DNA of 6,488 nt from Clostridiales bacterium. Its GTDB lineage: Bacteria; Bacillota; Clostridia; Lachnospirales; Lachnospiraceae. The DNA lies in assembly GCA_029267975.1 (NCBI GenBank), contig JAJUHH010000174.1, positions 1 through 6,488 on the forward strand. The letters run 5' to 3'. Positions within the stretch are counted from its first letter, which is position 1, and each line of letters begins with the position of its first letter. Made by a program: the position numbers and the translations under genes. The notes under the pieces were generated by a model. That model worked only from the letters and a program-made list of their open reading frames with translations, did no database searches and was not told the origin of the DNA. Shown in pieces: positions 1 to 6,370 of the stretch.

Positions 1-65
1 CGGGGATTGCCTCTTAATTCAACCAGAGTTCGCAACAGATGATGCTTAAGAAGTAATTTTTTCAT
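1..65 (-). CDS. Start of an unidentified gene, possibly an MFS-type membrane protein (partial)
   Basis: Only the first 21 codons and two further bases lie in the window; the gene continues past position 1. The ATG at 65-63 is preceded by AGGA with a 7-nt spacer, a good ribosome binding site. The peptide begins MKKLLLKHHLLRTLVELRGN, a basic amphipathic N-terminus followed by an LRGNP motif. From memory, such a start resembles clostridial major facilitator transporters that open with a short cytoplasmic segment, but no membrane helix is visible here, so this is a guess. It lies downstream of the ABC operon in the same direction but is separated from it by a strong hairpin, so it is probably its own transcription unit. 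I saw no convincing promoter between the hairpin and the start. Confidence 0.45.
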   Translation of the reverse strand, partial: MKKLLLKHHLLRTLVELRGNP

Positions 66-133
66 GATTTCATCCTACTTTTTCTTTCATATTTTATTAT
101 GTCATCATTATGTATATATTTGGACACAAATGA

Positions 134-161
134 TTGGGTGAGATTCGAAAATCTCACCCAA
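134..161 (-). terminator. Rho-independent terminator of the ABC transporter operon
   Basis: A perfect 12-bp stem pairs 134-145 with 150-161. Read on the minus strand the loop is TTCG, the very stable UUCG tetraloop. It lies about 70 nt past the permease stop codon. On the minus strand it is followed by TCATTTGTGT, only moderately U-rich, so termination may be incomplete; on the plus strand the following bases are A-rich, so it should not act in that direction. The rest of the 66-228 gap is AT-rich, and I see no gene in it. Confidence 0.7.
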
Positions 162-228
162 CGAAAATAACTATATTGTACAAAAATTTTGAAGGAATTG
201 CAATACGATCTTCGAATCTCATATTTCC

Positions 229-2508
229 CTATTCCACACTTTTCAGGGCTTCCACCATATCAATCCGGTCAAGCATGCGGTTGGTCATCAGGTTTACCAA
301 TAAGGCAAAGCAAAAAGTGATCAAAGCTGAGATGACATAGCTTACCGCTTCAATGTGCACGGCAAAATAGATGGAGGGCATCTTCAGGACAACGGTCAGG
401 AGTTTACTTAGGTAATGCCCCAGAGGTAAGCCAAGAAGGATACCTGCTATGGTGAGTAAAAGGGTCTCTTTATTGACATACTGATGTACTTCCTTATCAT
501 AGAAGCCTAATACCTTAATGGTAGCCAGCTCCCTGGCCCGCTCCGAGATATTGGTATTAGATAGTGTAAAGAGTACTACAAAGGCAAGCCCACCAGCCAT
601 AACGATCATCAGAAGGATGACTGCATTGATCAGGTCAAAGCCATAATTCTCTCTCAGATCGGCCGTACTTACGGAGGAAATCACAGCAGCATCCTCCAGC
701 AGATCTTTTGCATAGGCAGCCTGATCCTGACAGCTATCTGACAAATGTGCCAGAATGCCATTGCTCTCATAAGCCCCAAATACTTTTTCGTATAAGCTCT
801 GCGTCATATACACATGATTGCCCAGATAATTCTGTACGATGCTTGCTACTTCCACGTTCCCTTGCTTTAGGTCCTTATCCTGCAGGCTTACGATATCCCC
901 AGCCCTTAGCCCAAGAAGCTGGGCTGCATTCCTGGTTACAAAGATACCGCTGTTACTCATTGGAAGCAAGGCATCCTCTTTATTTCTGATGCTGATATAT
1001 TTCTCTATGGCTGTTCCTTCAGGAATAACCATAAACTGTACCTGTTCTGCTTTCCCCTTTGCATTGATCAGCTTCACGCTCTCAATCCGAAGGGGGATAT
1101 AATCCTGAATATTGCTGTCTGCAGACAGTTTCTGCAAGAAGTCGTCCCTGTCCTTCTCCTGGAATACCGTCATCAGATCATAATGATATATCCGATCATA
1201 CTGCTTCGGCTCCAGATCTATGATCGAATCTCTGATGGCAAAGCCGCATAGAATCAATGCAGTGCAGCCGGCAATGCCGCCAATAGTCATAAACATACGC
1301 TTTTTATAGCGGAATATATTCCGGGCTGTAACCTTATTCAAAAACTTGAGATGCTGCCAAATAAAGGGTAATCGTTCCAGCAAAACACGGGAGCCTGCCT
1401 TTGGTGCCTTAGGCCGCATGAGATTTGCAGGCATATGGGCTAACTCACTGCGGCAGGCCAGGGCAGTAGCCCCGACAATTGCAAGGGTGAATAAGAGAAC
1501 ACCGCCAACCCCGTAAGGGATATCAAAGCGCAGGTAATACTGGGGAAGGGTGTATAAAACTCGCAACACAAAGGTTATGAATTTCGGCATTAGGATAAAG
1601 CCAAAGATATCTCCCAGAATACCGCCTATGATACAGGCCTGTAAGGCAAAGAGAATATATTTTCGATAAATAGAGGCATTGGTATAGCCCAAACCCTTGT
1701 AAGTTCCAATCAGTCCACGCTCTTCCTCTACCATGCGTGTCATGGTGGTCAGACTCATTAGTACTGCCACCAGTAAGAAGATCACGGGAAAGACCTTACC
1801 TACTGCTTCAATGGAGGATAAATCACTGCTAAGACTTGCGTAGCTGTCCAATGAGCTGCGATCCTGCACATACCAAGTGGCCTGATCAAGGTCCTCCAGT
1901 TTTGCATATCCATCCTCAAGCTCCTTTATCGCATCCTGCTTTTTCTTCTCATATTCCTGTTTTTCTTCTAAATAATCTGCTTCACCCTCTGCCAGTTCTT
2001 TCTTTCTCTCTTCGATTTCCTTTCGGGCATCAGCAATCTTTTGACCTGCATTTGCTTCCTCTTCCTGAAGCTTAGATTCACCATCTGTAAGTTCAGCCTT
2101 CCCAGCTCGTAACTTTTCGTATCCTGCTTTAAGTTCAGCTTTTTTACTGCTGATCTCTTGTCTGGCAGCCTGCAGCTGTTCCTCTCCTGCCCTAAGTTCC
2201 TCCTCGGCGTCTGAAAGCTTTTGTAAGGAGGCCTGCTTTTGCTCCTCGAATGCGTTTTTCTGTGCATTTAAGAATTGCTGGCCACCCTTCACCTGCCCAA
2301 GGCCGATAGCTGTTGCAAGGCTGATTTCTGCCAGGGTTTCTACCTGTGGGGATGGGATATCCGACTTCAGAATAGCTGCACTCAGCGCTCCGGCTTCCTG
2401 TGCTGTTCCTTCCATAATGGCATTGTTATCTGCACCTGTAGCAGCAAGAGCTGCAGCAGCATTTACCAGAGCATCCCATTCCTCTTCGGGCCAGGCATCA
2501 GCAAGCAT
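229..2508 (-). CDS. FtsX-like ABC transporter permease, C-terminal part (after in-frame UGA)
   Basis: This 759-aa ORF is the larger, C-terminal part of the permease, in the same frame as the N-terminal part. Residues 6-80 are Ala-rich and helical. Residues 82-205 form a charged coiled coil with 7-residue spacing (AGEEQLQ, AGYEKLR, AGKAELT). The first FtsX-like module covers about 238-360, with membrane helices near 238-255, 284-305 and 332-353 and the motif EEERGLIGTYKGLGY. A further helix at 406-426 starts the second half, followed by an extracytoplasmic MacB-like domain at about 430-620. The second FtsX module covers about 627-755, with helices near 627-650, 682-705 and 722-742, the motif ERARELATIKVLGF and the family-typical ending DMVEALKSVE. 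The ATG at 2508 has no Shine-Dalgarno sequence, so independent translation is doubtful. The fragment lacks the first membrane helix and would work only through readthrough, reinitiation or if the UGA is an error. It stops at TAG (231-229). Confidence 0.85.
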   Translation of the reverse strand: MLADAWPEEEWDALVNAAAALAATGADNNAIMEGTAQEAGALSAAILKSDIPSPQVETLAEISLATAIGLGQVKGGQQFLNAQKNAFEEQKQASLQKLSDAEEELRAGEEQLQAARQEISSKKAELKAGYEKLRAGKAELTDGESKLQEEEANAGQKIADARKEIEERKKELAEGEADYLEEKQEYEKKKQDAIKELEDGYAKLEDLDQATWYVQDRSSLDSYASLSSDLSSIEAVGKVFPVIFLLVAVLMSLTTMTRMVEEERGLIGTYKGLGYTNASIYRKYILFALQACIIGGILGDIFGFILMPKFITFVLRVLYTLPQYYLRFDIPYGVGGVLLFTLAIVGATALACRSELAHMPANLMRPKAPKAGSRVLLERLPFIWQHLKFLNKVTARNIFRYKKRMFMTIGGIAGCTALILCGFAIRDSIIDLEPKQYDRIYHYDLMTVFQEKDRDDFLQKLSADSNIQDYIPLRIESVKLINAKGKAEQVQFMVIPEGTAIEKYISIRNKEDALLPMSNSGIFVTRNAAQLLGLRAGDIVSLQDKDLKQGNVEVASIVQNYLGNHVYMTQSLYEKVFGAYESNGILAHLSDSCQDQAAYAKDLLEDAAVISSVSTADLRENYGFDLINAVILLMIVMAGGLAFVVLFTLSNTNISERARELATIKVLGFYDKEVHQYVNKETLLLTIAGILLGLPLGHYLSKLLTVVLKMPSIYFAVHIEAVSYVISALITFCFALLVNLMTNRMLDRIDMVEALKSVE

Positions 2509-2526
2509 AAGCTGAAGCTGAGCTTT

Positions 2527-2529
2527 TCA
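2527..2529 (-). other. In-frame UGA interrupting the permease gene (full frame 229-3759)
   Basis: On the minus strand the frame reads ...GAATTAGAAGAT, TGA, AAAGCTCAG... and continues open to 229. Codon phase is kept (2526 to 2508 is six codons), so one substitution separates two ORFs that would otherwise form one protein of 1176 codons counting the UGA. The codon is number 411 from the ATG at 3759. A single base change from AGA, CGA, GGA, TTA, TCA or TGG would create it; Arg or Gly would suit the surrounding charged coil. A sequencing error, a true nonsense mutation and programmed readthrough cannot be told apart here. UGA read as Trp throughout is unlikely, because the 12 Trp codons in the identified genes are all TGG. 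Confidence 0.9.
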
Positions 2530-3759
2530 ATCTTCTAATTCAGCCCCTTCCGTATCCAGTTGCTCCTGGGTCTGGTCAAGCTGCTTTTGAGCTATATTAA
2601 GTTGTTCCATGGCCTGCGTTTTTTCCGCTTCAAATTGCTGTCTGCCGGCTTCCAGCTCCTTCTCCCTTGCCTTAAGCTCAGCTTCTCCCTCGTTTAGCTT
2701 TGCTTCTCCTTCCTTTAATTGCTTTTCTGAAGCAAGCAGCTTCTTCTTCGCTTCTTCTAACTCTGCTCTGGCATCTGCAAACTGCTTTGCTGCATCCTTC
2801 TCCTCTTGATTCAGAGTATTTTCACCATCAAGCAGCTTTTGCTTTCCTTCCGTAATCTCTTCCCAGGCATCTGCAAATTCCTGATCCGCCTTTTGAAACT
2901 CCTCATCCATCTCCTTCTTAGCATCATCAAGCTTTGTTCGGGCCTCTGCCAAGACAGCGCTATAACGGGCCGCTTCCCGTTCTTTCTTTATATGCATTTC
3001 AATATAATCAATTACCTGCTGAACCGCTTCCTCATATTCCCCTGAATAGCTGTTCAGCTCCTGGGTATTCGTCAGTGTAAGATATACAGCTGTATAAATA
3101 TCAAAGGATGCAGCAGCCTCTGTAACAAAGAAGGTATAATCACTTTGTTCGGAGGATCGAATGACACTTGCCATCCCATCGCTTTGTATATCCATTGGAT
3201 CTAATACTTTGCCTGTAATAGTATAGGTGGTATTTACAAAGTTTGGCTCCTCCTTGTCTTCTTTGTCCTTGTCCTCTGTGCTTGTATCTGTGTCCATATC
3301 TTCTGCAATGGTTACCGTATCACCAATGGATTTGCCACTTTCGATCAGATATTTTTCTGTAACAGCAATTTCCTTCACATTGGATGGTAAGGCCCCCTCC
3401 AATACATAGGGATTATTAAGTCCACGATTGCTCAGCACAGAAAGAGTTACACTTTTTCGCCCCCCTTCTACCTGGGTATGAACAGCTTCACTATAAGCAC
3501 CTTCCACCAAATCTATTCCATTTAGCTTGCTTAGGGCTTCCACATCTTCCTGGGTGAGCCCCAGGGTAGAGAGTATCCGAATATCAAACAAATTTTGCTT
3601 GTCATAAAACCGGTCTGCAGAATAGTACATGTCCTTACAGGACGCATATAAGCCTGTCAGCATAGCAACACCCAGTGCTGTTATGATTACGATGGATAAA
3701 AAGCGCTTCCAATCTTTTGTGATAGAGCGACTAATATCCTTGCCATAAGTCTTATTCAT
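2527..3759 (-). CDS. FtsX-like ABC transporter permease, N-terminal part (ends at in-frame UGA)
   Basis: This is a 410-aa N-terminal part of a MacB/FtsX-type permease. I chose the ATG at 3759, which lies 4 nt after the ATPase stop with GGTGA just upstream; the TTG at 3783 would add eight residues read from inside the ATPase gene. Residues 1-19 are basic and cytoplasmic, and 20-40 form the first membrane helix (LSIVIITALGVAMLTGLYAS). Residues 45-250 are an extracytoplasmic MacB-like domain, with an acidic low-complexity insert at about 154-172. From about 255 to the end is a charged coiled coil with repeats such as EGEAKLNEGEAEL. The family normally continues into FtsX transmembrane modules, which here lie beyond the UGA in the same frame. 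Alone, this product would be a single-span membrane protein with a half coiled coil and no permease core. It is translationally coupled to the ATPase by spacing. Confidence 0.85.
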   Translation of the reverse strand: MNKTYGKDISRSITKDWKRFLSIVIITALGVAMLTGLYASCKDMYYSADRFYDKQNLFDIRILSTLGLTQEDVEALSKLNGIDLVEGAYSEAVHTQVEGGRKSVTLSVLSNRGLNNPYVLEGALPSNVKEIAVTEKYLIESGKSIGDTVTIAEDMDTDTSTEDKDKEDKEEPNFVNTTYTITGKVLDPMDIQSDGMASVIRSSEQSDYTFFVTEAAASFDIYTAVYLTLTNTQELNSYSGEYEEAVQQVIDYIEMHIKKEREAARYSAVLAEARTKLDDAKKEMDEEFQKADQEFADAWEEITEGKQKLLDGENTLNQEEKDAAKQFADARAELEEAKKKLLASEKQLKEGEAKLNEGEAELKAREKELEAGRQQFEAEKTQAMEQLNIAQKQLDQTQEQLDTEGAELED

Positions 3760-3763
3760 ACGA

Positions 3764-4465
3764 TCACCACTCAATTTCTGCAACCGGTGTAGGCTGCTCG
3801 TTTTGAACCATCTTCACAACCTGGCCGTTTTTAAAATGAATTACCCGGTCTGCCATGGGCGCCAGAGCCGAGTTATGGGTTATGATCAGTACAGTAATCC
3901 CTTCCTTGCGGCACATATCCTGTAACAGCTGTAAAATTTGCTTTCCTGTATTGTAATCCAGTGCACCTGTGGGTTCATCACAGAGAAGTAATTTGGGCTT
4001 TTTGGCGATCGCACGTGCAATTGACACCCTCTGCTGCTCTCCTCCGGAGAGTTGTGCGGGAAAATTATGTTTACGGTCGGCAAGACCGACTTTATCCAGG
4101 GTTTCTGAAGCATTCAAAGAATCAGGCCGAATCTGAGCAGCCAGTTCTACATTCTCCAAGGCTGTCAGATTTGGAACCAGATTATAGAACTGAAATACAA
4201 AGCCGATATCCGTACGCCTGTATTCTGTTAATTGTTTATGATTAAATTCAGCTATATTTTTGCCATCCACCAATACTTTACCGGAGGTTACCGTATCCAT
4301 GCCGCCCAATATGTTTAGCGCCGTTGTTTTTCCGGCTCCGGAAGCCCCTAAGATTACAGCCAGCTCCCCCTTATTTACAGTAAAGCTTGCATCATCCAAT
4401 GCACGAATGGCTGCTCCTTCCGTATTATATTGTTTTATTACATGATTAAATTCGATATACGCCAT
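3764..4465 (-). CDS. ABC transporter ATP-binding protein, MacB/LolD (SalX) type
   Basis: This 233-aa cytoplasmic ATPase would power the adjacent FtsX-like permease. All nucleotide-binding motifs are intact: Walker A GASGAGKT (40-47), Q-loop Q92 in VFQFYNL, signature LSGGEQQR (139-146), Walker B LLLCDEP (159-165) with catalytic E164, D-loop GALD (167-170) and switch H197 in ITHN. Length and motif wording fit the MacB/LolD/SalX branch, whose members energise extracytoplasmic work such as drug, peptide or lipoprotein handling. The ATG at 4465 follows AAGGAG with a 7-nt spacer. The stop TGA (3766-3764) is 4 nt before the permease start, so the two genes form an operon. The substrate cannot be read from the sequence. 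An intact ATPase beside a UGA-split permease suggests that the interruption is recent, tolerated or not real. Confidence 0.96.
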   Translation of the reverse strand: MAYIEFNHVIKQYNTEGAAIRALDDASFTVNKGELAVILGASGAGKTTALNILGGMDTVTSGKVLVDGKNIAEFNHKQLTEYRRTDIGFVFQFYNLVPNLTALENVELAAQIRPDSLNASETLDKVGLADRKHNFPAQLSGGEQQRVSIARAIAKKPKLLLCDEPTGALDYNTGKQILQLLQDMCRKEGITVLIITHNSALAPMADRVIHFKNGQVVKMVQNEQPTPVAEIEW

Positions 4466-4472
4466 GCTTTAT

Positions 4473-4478
4473 CTCCTT
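4473..4478 (-). promoter_or_regulatory. Ribosome binding site of the ABC ATPase
   Basis: AAGGAG on the minus strand, 7 nt before the ATG at 4465; it fixes the ATPase start. Confidence 0.85.
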
Positions 4479-4533
4479 ATGTCAATCTATTTAGCCAGTG
4501 ATAGATCTTCTTTCTCCCTCCTACCGAATTTTA

Positions 4534-4562
4534 ATTATATATACACAGTGTTGATTTCGCAA
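4534..4562 (-). promoter_or_regulatory. Probable sigma-A promoter of the ABC operon
   Basis: On the minus strand a -35 box TTGCGA (4562-4557; 4 of 6 consensus bases) is followed by a 17-bp spacer and a perfect -10 box TATAAT (4539-4534). Transcription would start near 4527, giving a leader of about 60 nt. That leader is purine-rich (GGAGGGAGAAAG) and can form a 6-bp stem, ATCTAT with ATAGAT, ahead of the ATPase ribosome binding site. The -35 box overlaps one of two dyad repeats, a plausible place for repression. Confidence 0.6.
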
Positions 4563-4626
4563 CCATCAGATGTTTATAAAGCGAAGTTTTCACGACAAAT
4601 CTTATAAAAATGTTGATTTGAGAACA
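4549..4626. repeat. Two copies of a TGTTGATTT / GTT-N8-AAC dyad upstream of the ABC operon
   Basis: TGTTGATTT occurs at 4549-4557 and again at 4611-4619, 62 bp apart. Each copy continues into an AAC, giving a dyad of GTT, 8 bp, AAC (GTTGATTTCGCAAC, and TGTTGATTTGAGAACA). The copy nearer the gene covers the -35 box. The arrangement suggests a paired operator for a dimeric regulator, but the half-sites are short and chance is possible. Confidence 0.4.
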
Positions 4627-4736
4627 ATAAAATTTTATTTGCTTGTATGATAAACTCGATGGAGGAGCGGAATATACGTCAACAGCATTAACTACTCATT
4701 TACATAACTATATCATTCACAGTTTGAGGCACTATA

Positions 4737-4775
4737 ATACTGCCGTACAATCTGTATCAGATTATACGGCAGTAT
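4737..4775. terminator. Long hairpin downstream of the metallophosphoesterase
   Basis: An 11-bp perfect outer stem pairs 4737-4747 with 4765-4775. After one C/A mismatch, a 6-bp inner stem pairs 4749-4754 with 4758-4763 around a 3-nt loop. It lies about 40 nt past the phosphoesterase stop, the usual place for a terminator, and would separate that gene from the ABC operon. Neither strand shows a T-run after the stem, so it may act as an mRNA 3'-end stabiliser or be a small mobile-element remnant. The rest of 4466-4815 holds the ABC promoter and dyads described separately; 4640-4736 shows nothing I can identify. Confidence 0.5.
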
Positions 4776-4815
4776 CAACATCAACGAAGAAATTGGAATT
4801 GGCAGTGATTAGTTA

Positions 4816-6168
4816 TTACTTCAGTGTAAGATTAAGCTTAGTATTATCAATATTCTTGTTAGATAGCATACTTAGTACATAGCCTTTCATTGTCTCAGTT
4901 TCCTCTGCAGCCAACCATAGCTGATAGCCTTTGGACTCCATAACCTCTTCTTTAACAGCTTGAATTGTTCCACTGAAATAATTGATATTCATCAAGGCTA
5001 CGGTCTTGGCCATCTCATCGCATTCTTCTTCAGTATAAACATCAAGCTTGATTAATCTTTCATATGCCATCTCGTAGGCTTTGTTATAGAAATTCTTCCT
5101 TGCATACTCAGTAAAGTTTCTTAAATTTTCATCCTCTATCTTATTGGATCTTGCCCAGTTATCCACATCCACATTGGAAGCAATATAGTCAAGACTCTGA
5201 TCTGCATGGTAGGTTAGCTTAGCATAACGTTGGGGATATATAATCAGTGCACCGGTAGCAATATCGTAGATCTTATGATCCTCCTCGCTGGTATGACGGA
5301 TATCCTGTATATGAAGATGACCGCTCAGAACCAGGGGAATATTGCTTTCCGGAAATACCCTAACTGCCTCCTGTGAATTATCCAAAGTAAAGCCGGAAGT
5401 GATTCTGCTGTGATCGATCAGATTATGATGCATGACTGTAATCAGCTTGGCTCCCTTTTTCCTGGCAAGCATACTGCATTTCTTAATCCAATTTAAGGGT
5501 CCTTTTCTCAGTTCTCCCTTGGTGGTAGGTACACCACGCTCTTTATTGAGCCGATATTCATTGCTGTCCAGCATCAAAAGCCATAGATCCTCAGAGGGAG
5601 CAGCCAGATAACTTAAGGAACCCTTATCTTTTGAAATTGCTTCCTCATAGCCAAAATCCTTATAAATCTTTGCAAACTCCTTAGCATCCACGGATTCTGT
5701 GACATATTGCTTATCTTCTTCGAAGCCTCTTGCCCAGGGATTTAAGATGTCATGATTGCCTGGGATTACATAGATTCTGCTTCCGGAGCTATTTTCTATA
5801 TCCCTTAATTTTTGTGCAAGTTCTTCATGGCTTACCTTCTCGCCGTTGTTGGTTAAGTCCCCACTTAAGATTAGGATATCAGGACTTTGCTTTTTCATAT
5901 CATAGCAAAAGGCATCAATCAGCGGTTCTATGTAATCCATAAGCCTTCCATCACTATTGGCCGAATATTTTTGATAAGCAGGGCCATGATCCGTTAAGTT
6001 TTCTGACAGATAATGCAGATCAGATGCCACGATGAGATCGATCTCCTCACCTGATGGAATTATTTTTATGTTCTCCTTATCATTTGGTGCTAATACAATC
6101 ATAAGCAGAAGGCAAAGAAACGCTGCTATAGTAAAGCTGCCTGTCATTAATTTCTTATTTTTTATCAT
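4816..6168 (-). CDS. Membrane-anchored calcineurin-like metallophosphoesterase
   Basis: This 450-aa protein belongs to the dinuclear-metal phosphoesterase superfamily. Residues 1-8 are basic and 9-28 form a hydrophobic anchor or signal (FTIAAFLCLLLMIVL), so the catalytic domain should face outward. Metal-ligand motifs appear in order: DLH (D50, H52), GDLTNNG (D104, with N107/N108), GNHD (137-140), HH (247-248) and GHLH (283-286). The catalytic domain spans about 43-320. About 130 residues follow, mostly helical and charged, as a C-terminal extension of unknown role. Close relatives include phosphodiesterases and phosphatases; the substrate cannot be told from sequence, and an extracellular nucleotide or phosphate ester is only a guess. 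The ATG at 6168 has AGGA 6 nt upstream, inside the third unit of a tandem repeat. The gene has its own promoter with a probable TetR-type operator and is followed by a long hairpin, so it looks monocistronic. Confidence 0.93.
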   Translation of the reverse strand: MIKNKKLMTGSFTIAAFLCLLLMIVLAPNDKENIKIIPSGEEIDLIVASDLHYLSENLTDHGPAYQKYSANSDGRLMDYIEPLIDAFCYDMKKQSPDILILSGDLTNNGEKVSHEELAQKLRDIENSSGSRIYVIPGNHDILNPWARGFEEDKQYVTESVDAKEFAKIYKDFGYEEAISKDKGSLSYLAAPSEDLWLLMLDSNEYRLNKERGVPTTKGELRKGPLNWIKKCSMLARKKGAKLITVMHHNLIDHSRITSGFTLDNSQEAVRVFPESNIPLVLSGHLHIQDIRHTSEEDHKIYDIATGALIIYPQRYAKLTYHADQSLDYIASNVDVDNWARSNKIEDENLRNFTEYARKNFYNKAYEMAYERLIKLDVYTEEECDEMAKTVALMNINYFSGTIQAVKEEVMESKGYQLWLAAEETETMKGYVLSMLSNKNIDNTKLNLTLK

Positions 6169-6223
6169 ATAAGTTCCTATCCCTGTCTATAAGTTTCTAT
6201 CCTGTCTATATGTTTCTATCCTG
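6166..6223 (-). repeat. Three tandem 19-20 bp units in the phosphoesterase leader
   Basis: On the minus strand the units are CAGGATAGAAACATATAGA (6223-6205), CAGGATAGAAACTTATAGA (6204-6186) and CAGGGATAGGAACTTATATG (6185-6166). The first two differ at one base. The third, one base longer, supplies both the AGGA ribosome binding site and the ATG. The start region thus appears to have arisen by, or to be the source of, tandem duplication. The upstream units carry AGGAT but have AGA where the third has ATG, so they make ribosome-binding decoys without starts. Confidence 0.85.
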
Positions 6224-6254
6224 GCTGAACCATGAGATGCACTTACTCCTTACA

Positions 6255-6283
6255 ATAGTAGACCGGTTAGTTTATTTTGTCAA
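6255..6283 (-). promoter_or_regulatory. Promoter of the metallophosphoesterase gene
   Basis: On the minus strand: -35 TTGACA (6283-6278, perfect), a 17-bp spacer, and -10 TACTAT (6260-6255). The spacer contains the ACCGGTT operator core, so a bound repressor would block RNA polymerase. The predicted start near 6248 leaves a leader of about 80 nt that includes the tandem repeats. Confidence 0.7.
6257..6272. promoter_or_regulatory. Probable TetR-family operator, copy A
   Basis: AGTAGACCGGTTAGTT shares the core ACCGGTT and flanking rGT with copy B, matching it at 10 of 16 positions. Its outer arms are poorly symmetric; only ACCGGT is a true palindrome. It lies mostly between the -35 and -10 boxes of the phosphoesterase promoter. 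Assignment to the TetR family rests on the size, the CCGG core and the position, not on a known regulator in the window. Confidence 0.5.
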
Positions 6284-6304
6284 GTTTAATTTTATTACTT
6301 GACA
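6278..6304. repeat. Inverted repeat formed by two divergent -35 regions
   Basis: TGTCAAGT (6278-6285) and ACTTGACA (6297-6304) are 8-bp inverted copies separated by 11 bp of AT-only DNA. Each contains a perfect TTGACA -35 box for one of the divergent promoters, so the symmetry is explained by back-to-back promoters. Confidence 0.7.
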
Positions 6305-6327
6305 GAGAAAGAGGAACATGATACCAT
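6299..6327 (+). promoter_or_regulatory. Divergent plus-strand promoter
   Basis: -35 TTGACA (6299-6304), a 17-bp spacer, and -10 TACCAT (6322-6327; 4 of 6 consensus bases). The expected start falls inside operator copy B. AAAGGA at 6355-6360 lies 10 nt before an ATG at 6371, so a plus-strand gene is expected here. Confidence 0.55.
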
Positions 6328-6330
6328 CTA

Positions 6331-6346
6331 TACAAACCGGTTGGTA
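6331..6346. promoter_or_regulatory. Probable TetR-family operator, copy B
   Basis: TACAAACCGGTTGGTA is a 16-bp palindrome with one mismatched pair (A6334/G6343), a typical size for a TetR-family dimer. It sits at the start of the plus-strand transcript, 74 bp from copy A, so one regulator could control both divergent units. Confidence 0.55.
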
Positions 6347-6370
6347 TATTATAGAAAGGAATATAAAAAT

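Noticed and set aside
134..340. Plus-strand ORF at the terminator and permease 3' end
   Set aside because: It starts within the terminator stem and runs antisense to the conserved FtsX C-terminus; it lacks a ribosome binding site and any protein-like pattern.
2495..2529. Selenocysteine insertion at the UGA, with the downstream hairpin as a SECIS element
   Set aside because: The hairpin is short and mismatched, and a selenocysteine in a structural coiled coil with no redox motif makes no functional sense.
1900..2990. Tandem DNA repeats in the coiled-coil coding region
   Set aside because: The 7-residue pattern is clear at the protein level, but the DNA units have diverged too much to call a DNA repeat array.
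2609..3045. Plus-strand Ser/Phe/Leu-rich ORFs opposite the coiled coil
   Set aside because: They are antisense shadows of Glu/Lys/Ala-rich repeats; such composition bias routinely keeps the opposite frames open.
3760..3783. Upstream TTG start for the permease, adding eight residues
   Set aside because: It lies inside the ATPase gene. The ATG at 3759 is 4 nt after the ATPase stop and has GGTGA ahead of it; the family also normally begins close to this basic segment before the first membrane helix.
4643..4882. Plus-strand ORF of 79 codons over the hairpin and the phosphoesterase 3' end
   Set aside because: It starts at TTG, runs through the hairpin and then antisense to a real gene, has no recognisable domain, and its GGAGGAG lies inside the frame and not before the start.
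6216..6251. Leader peptide MVQPG on the minus strand upstream of the phosphoesterase
   Set aside because: The AAGGAG at 6246-6251 coincides with the predicted transcription start and is 12 nt from the ATG, so it would hardly work as a ribosome binding site.
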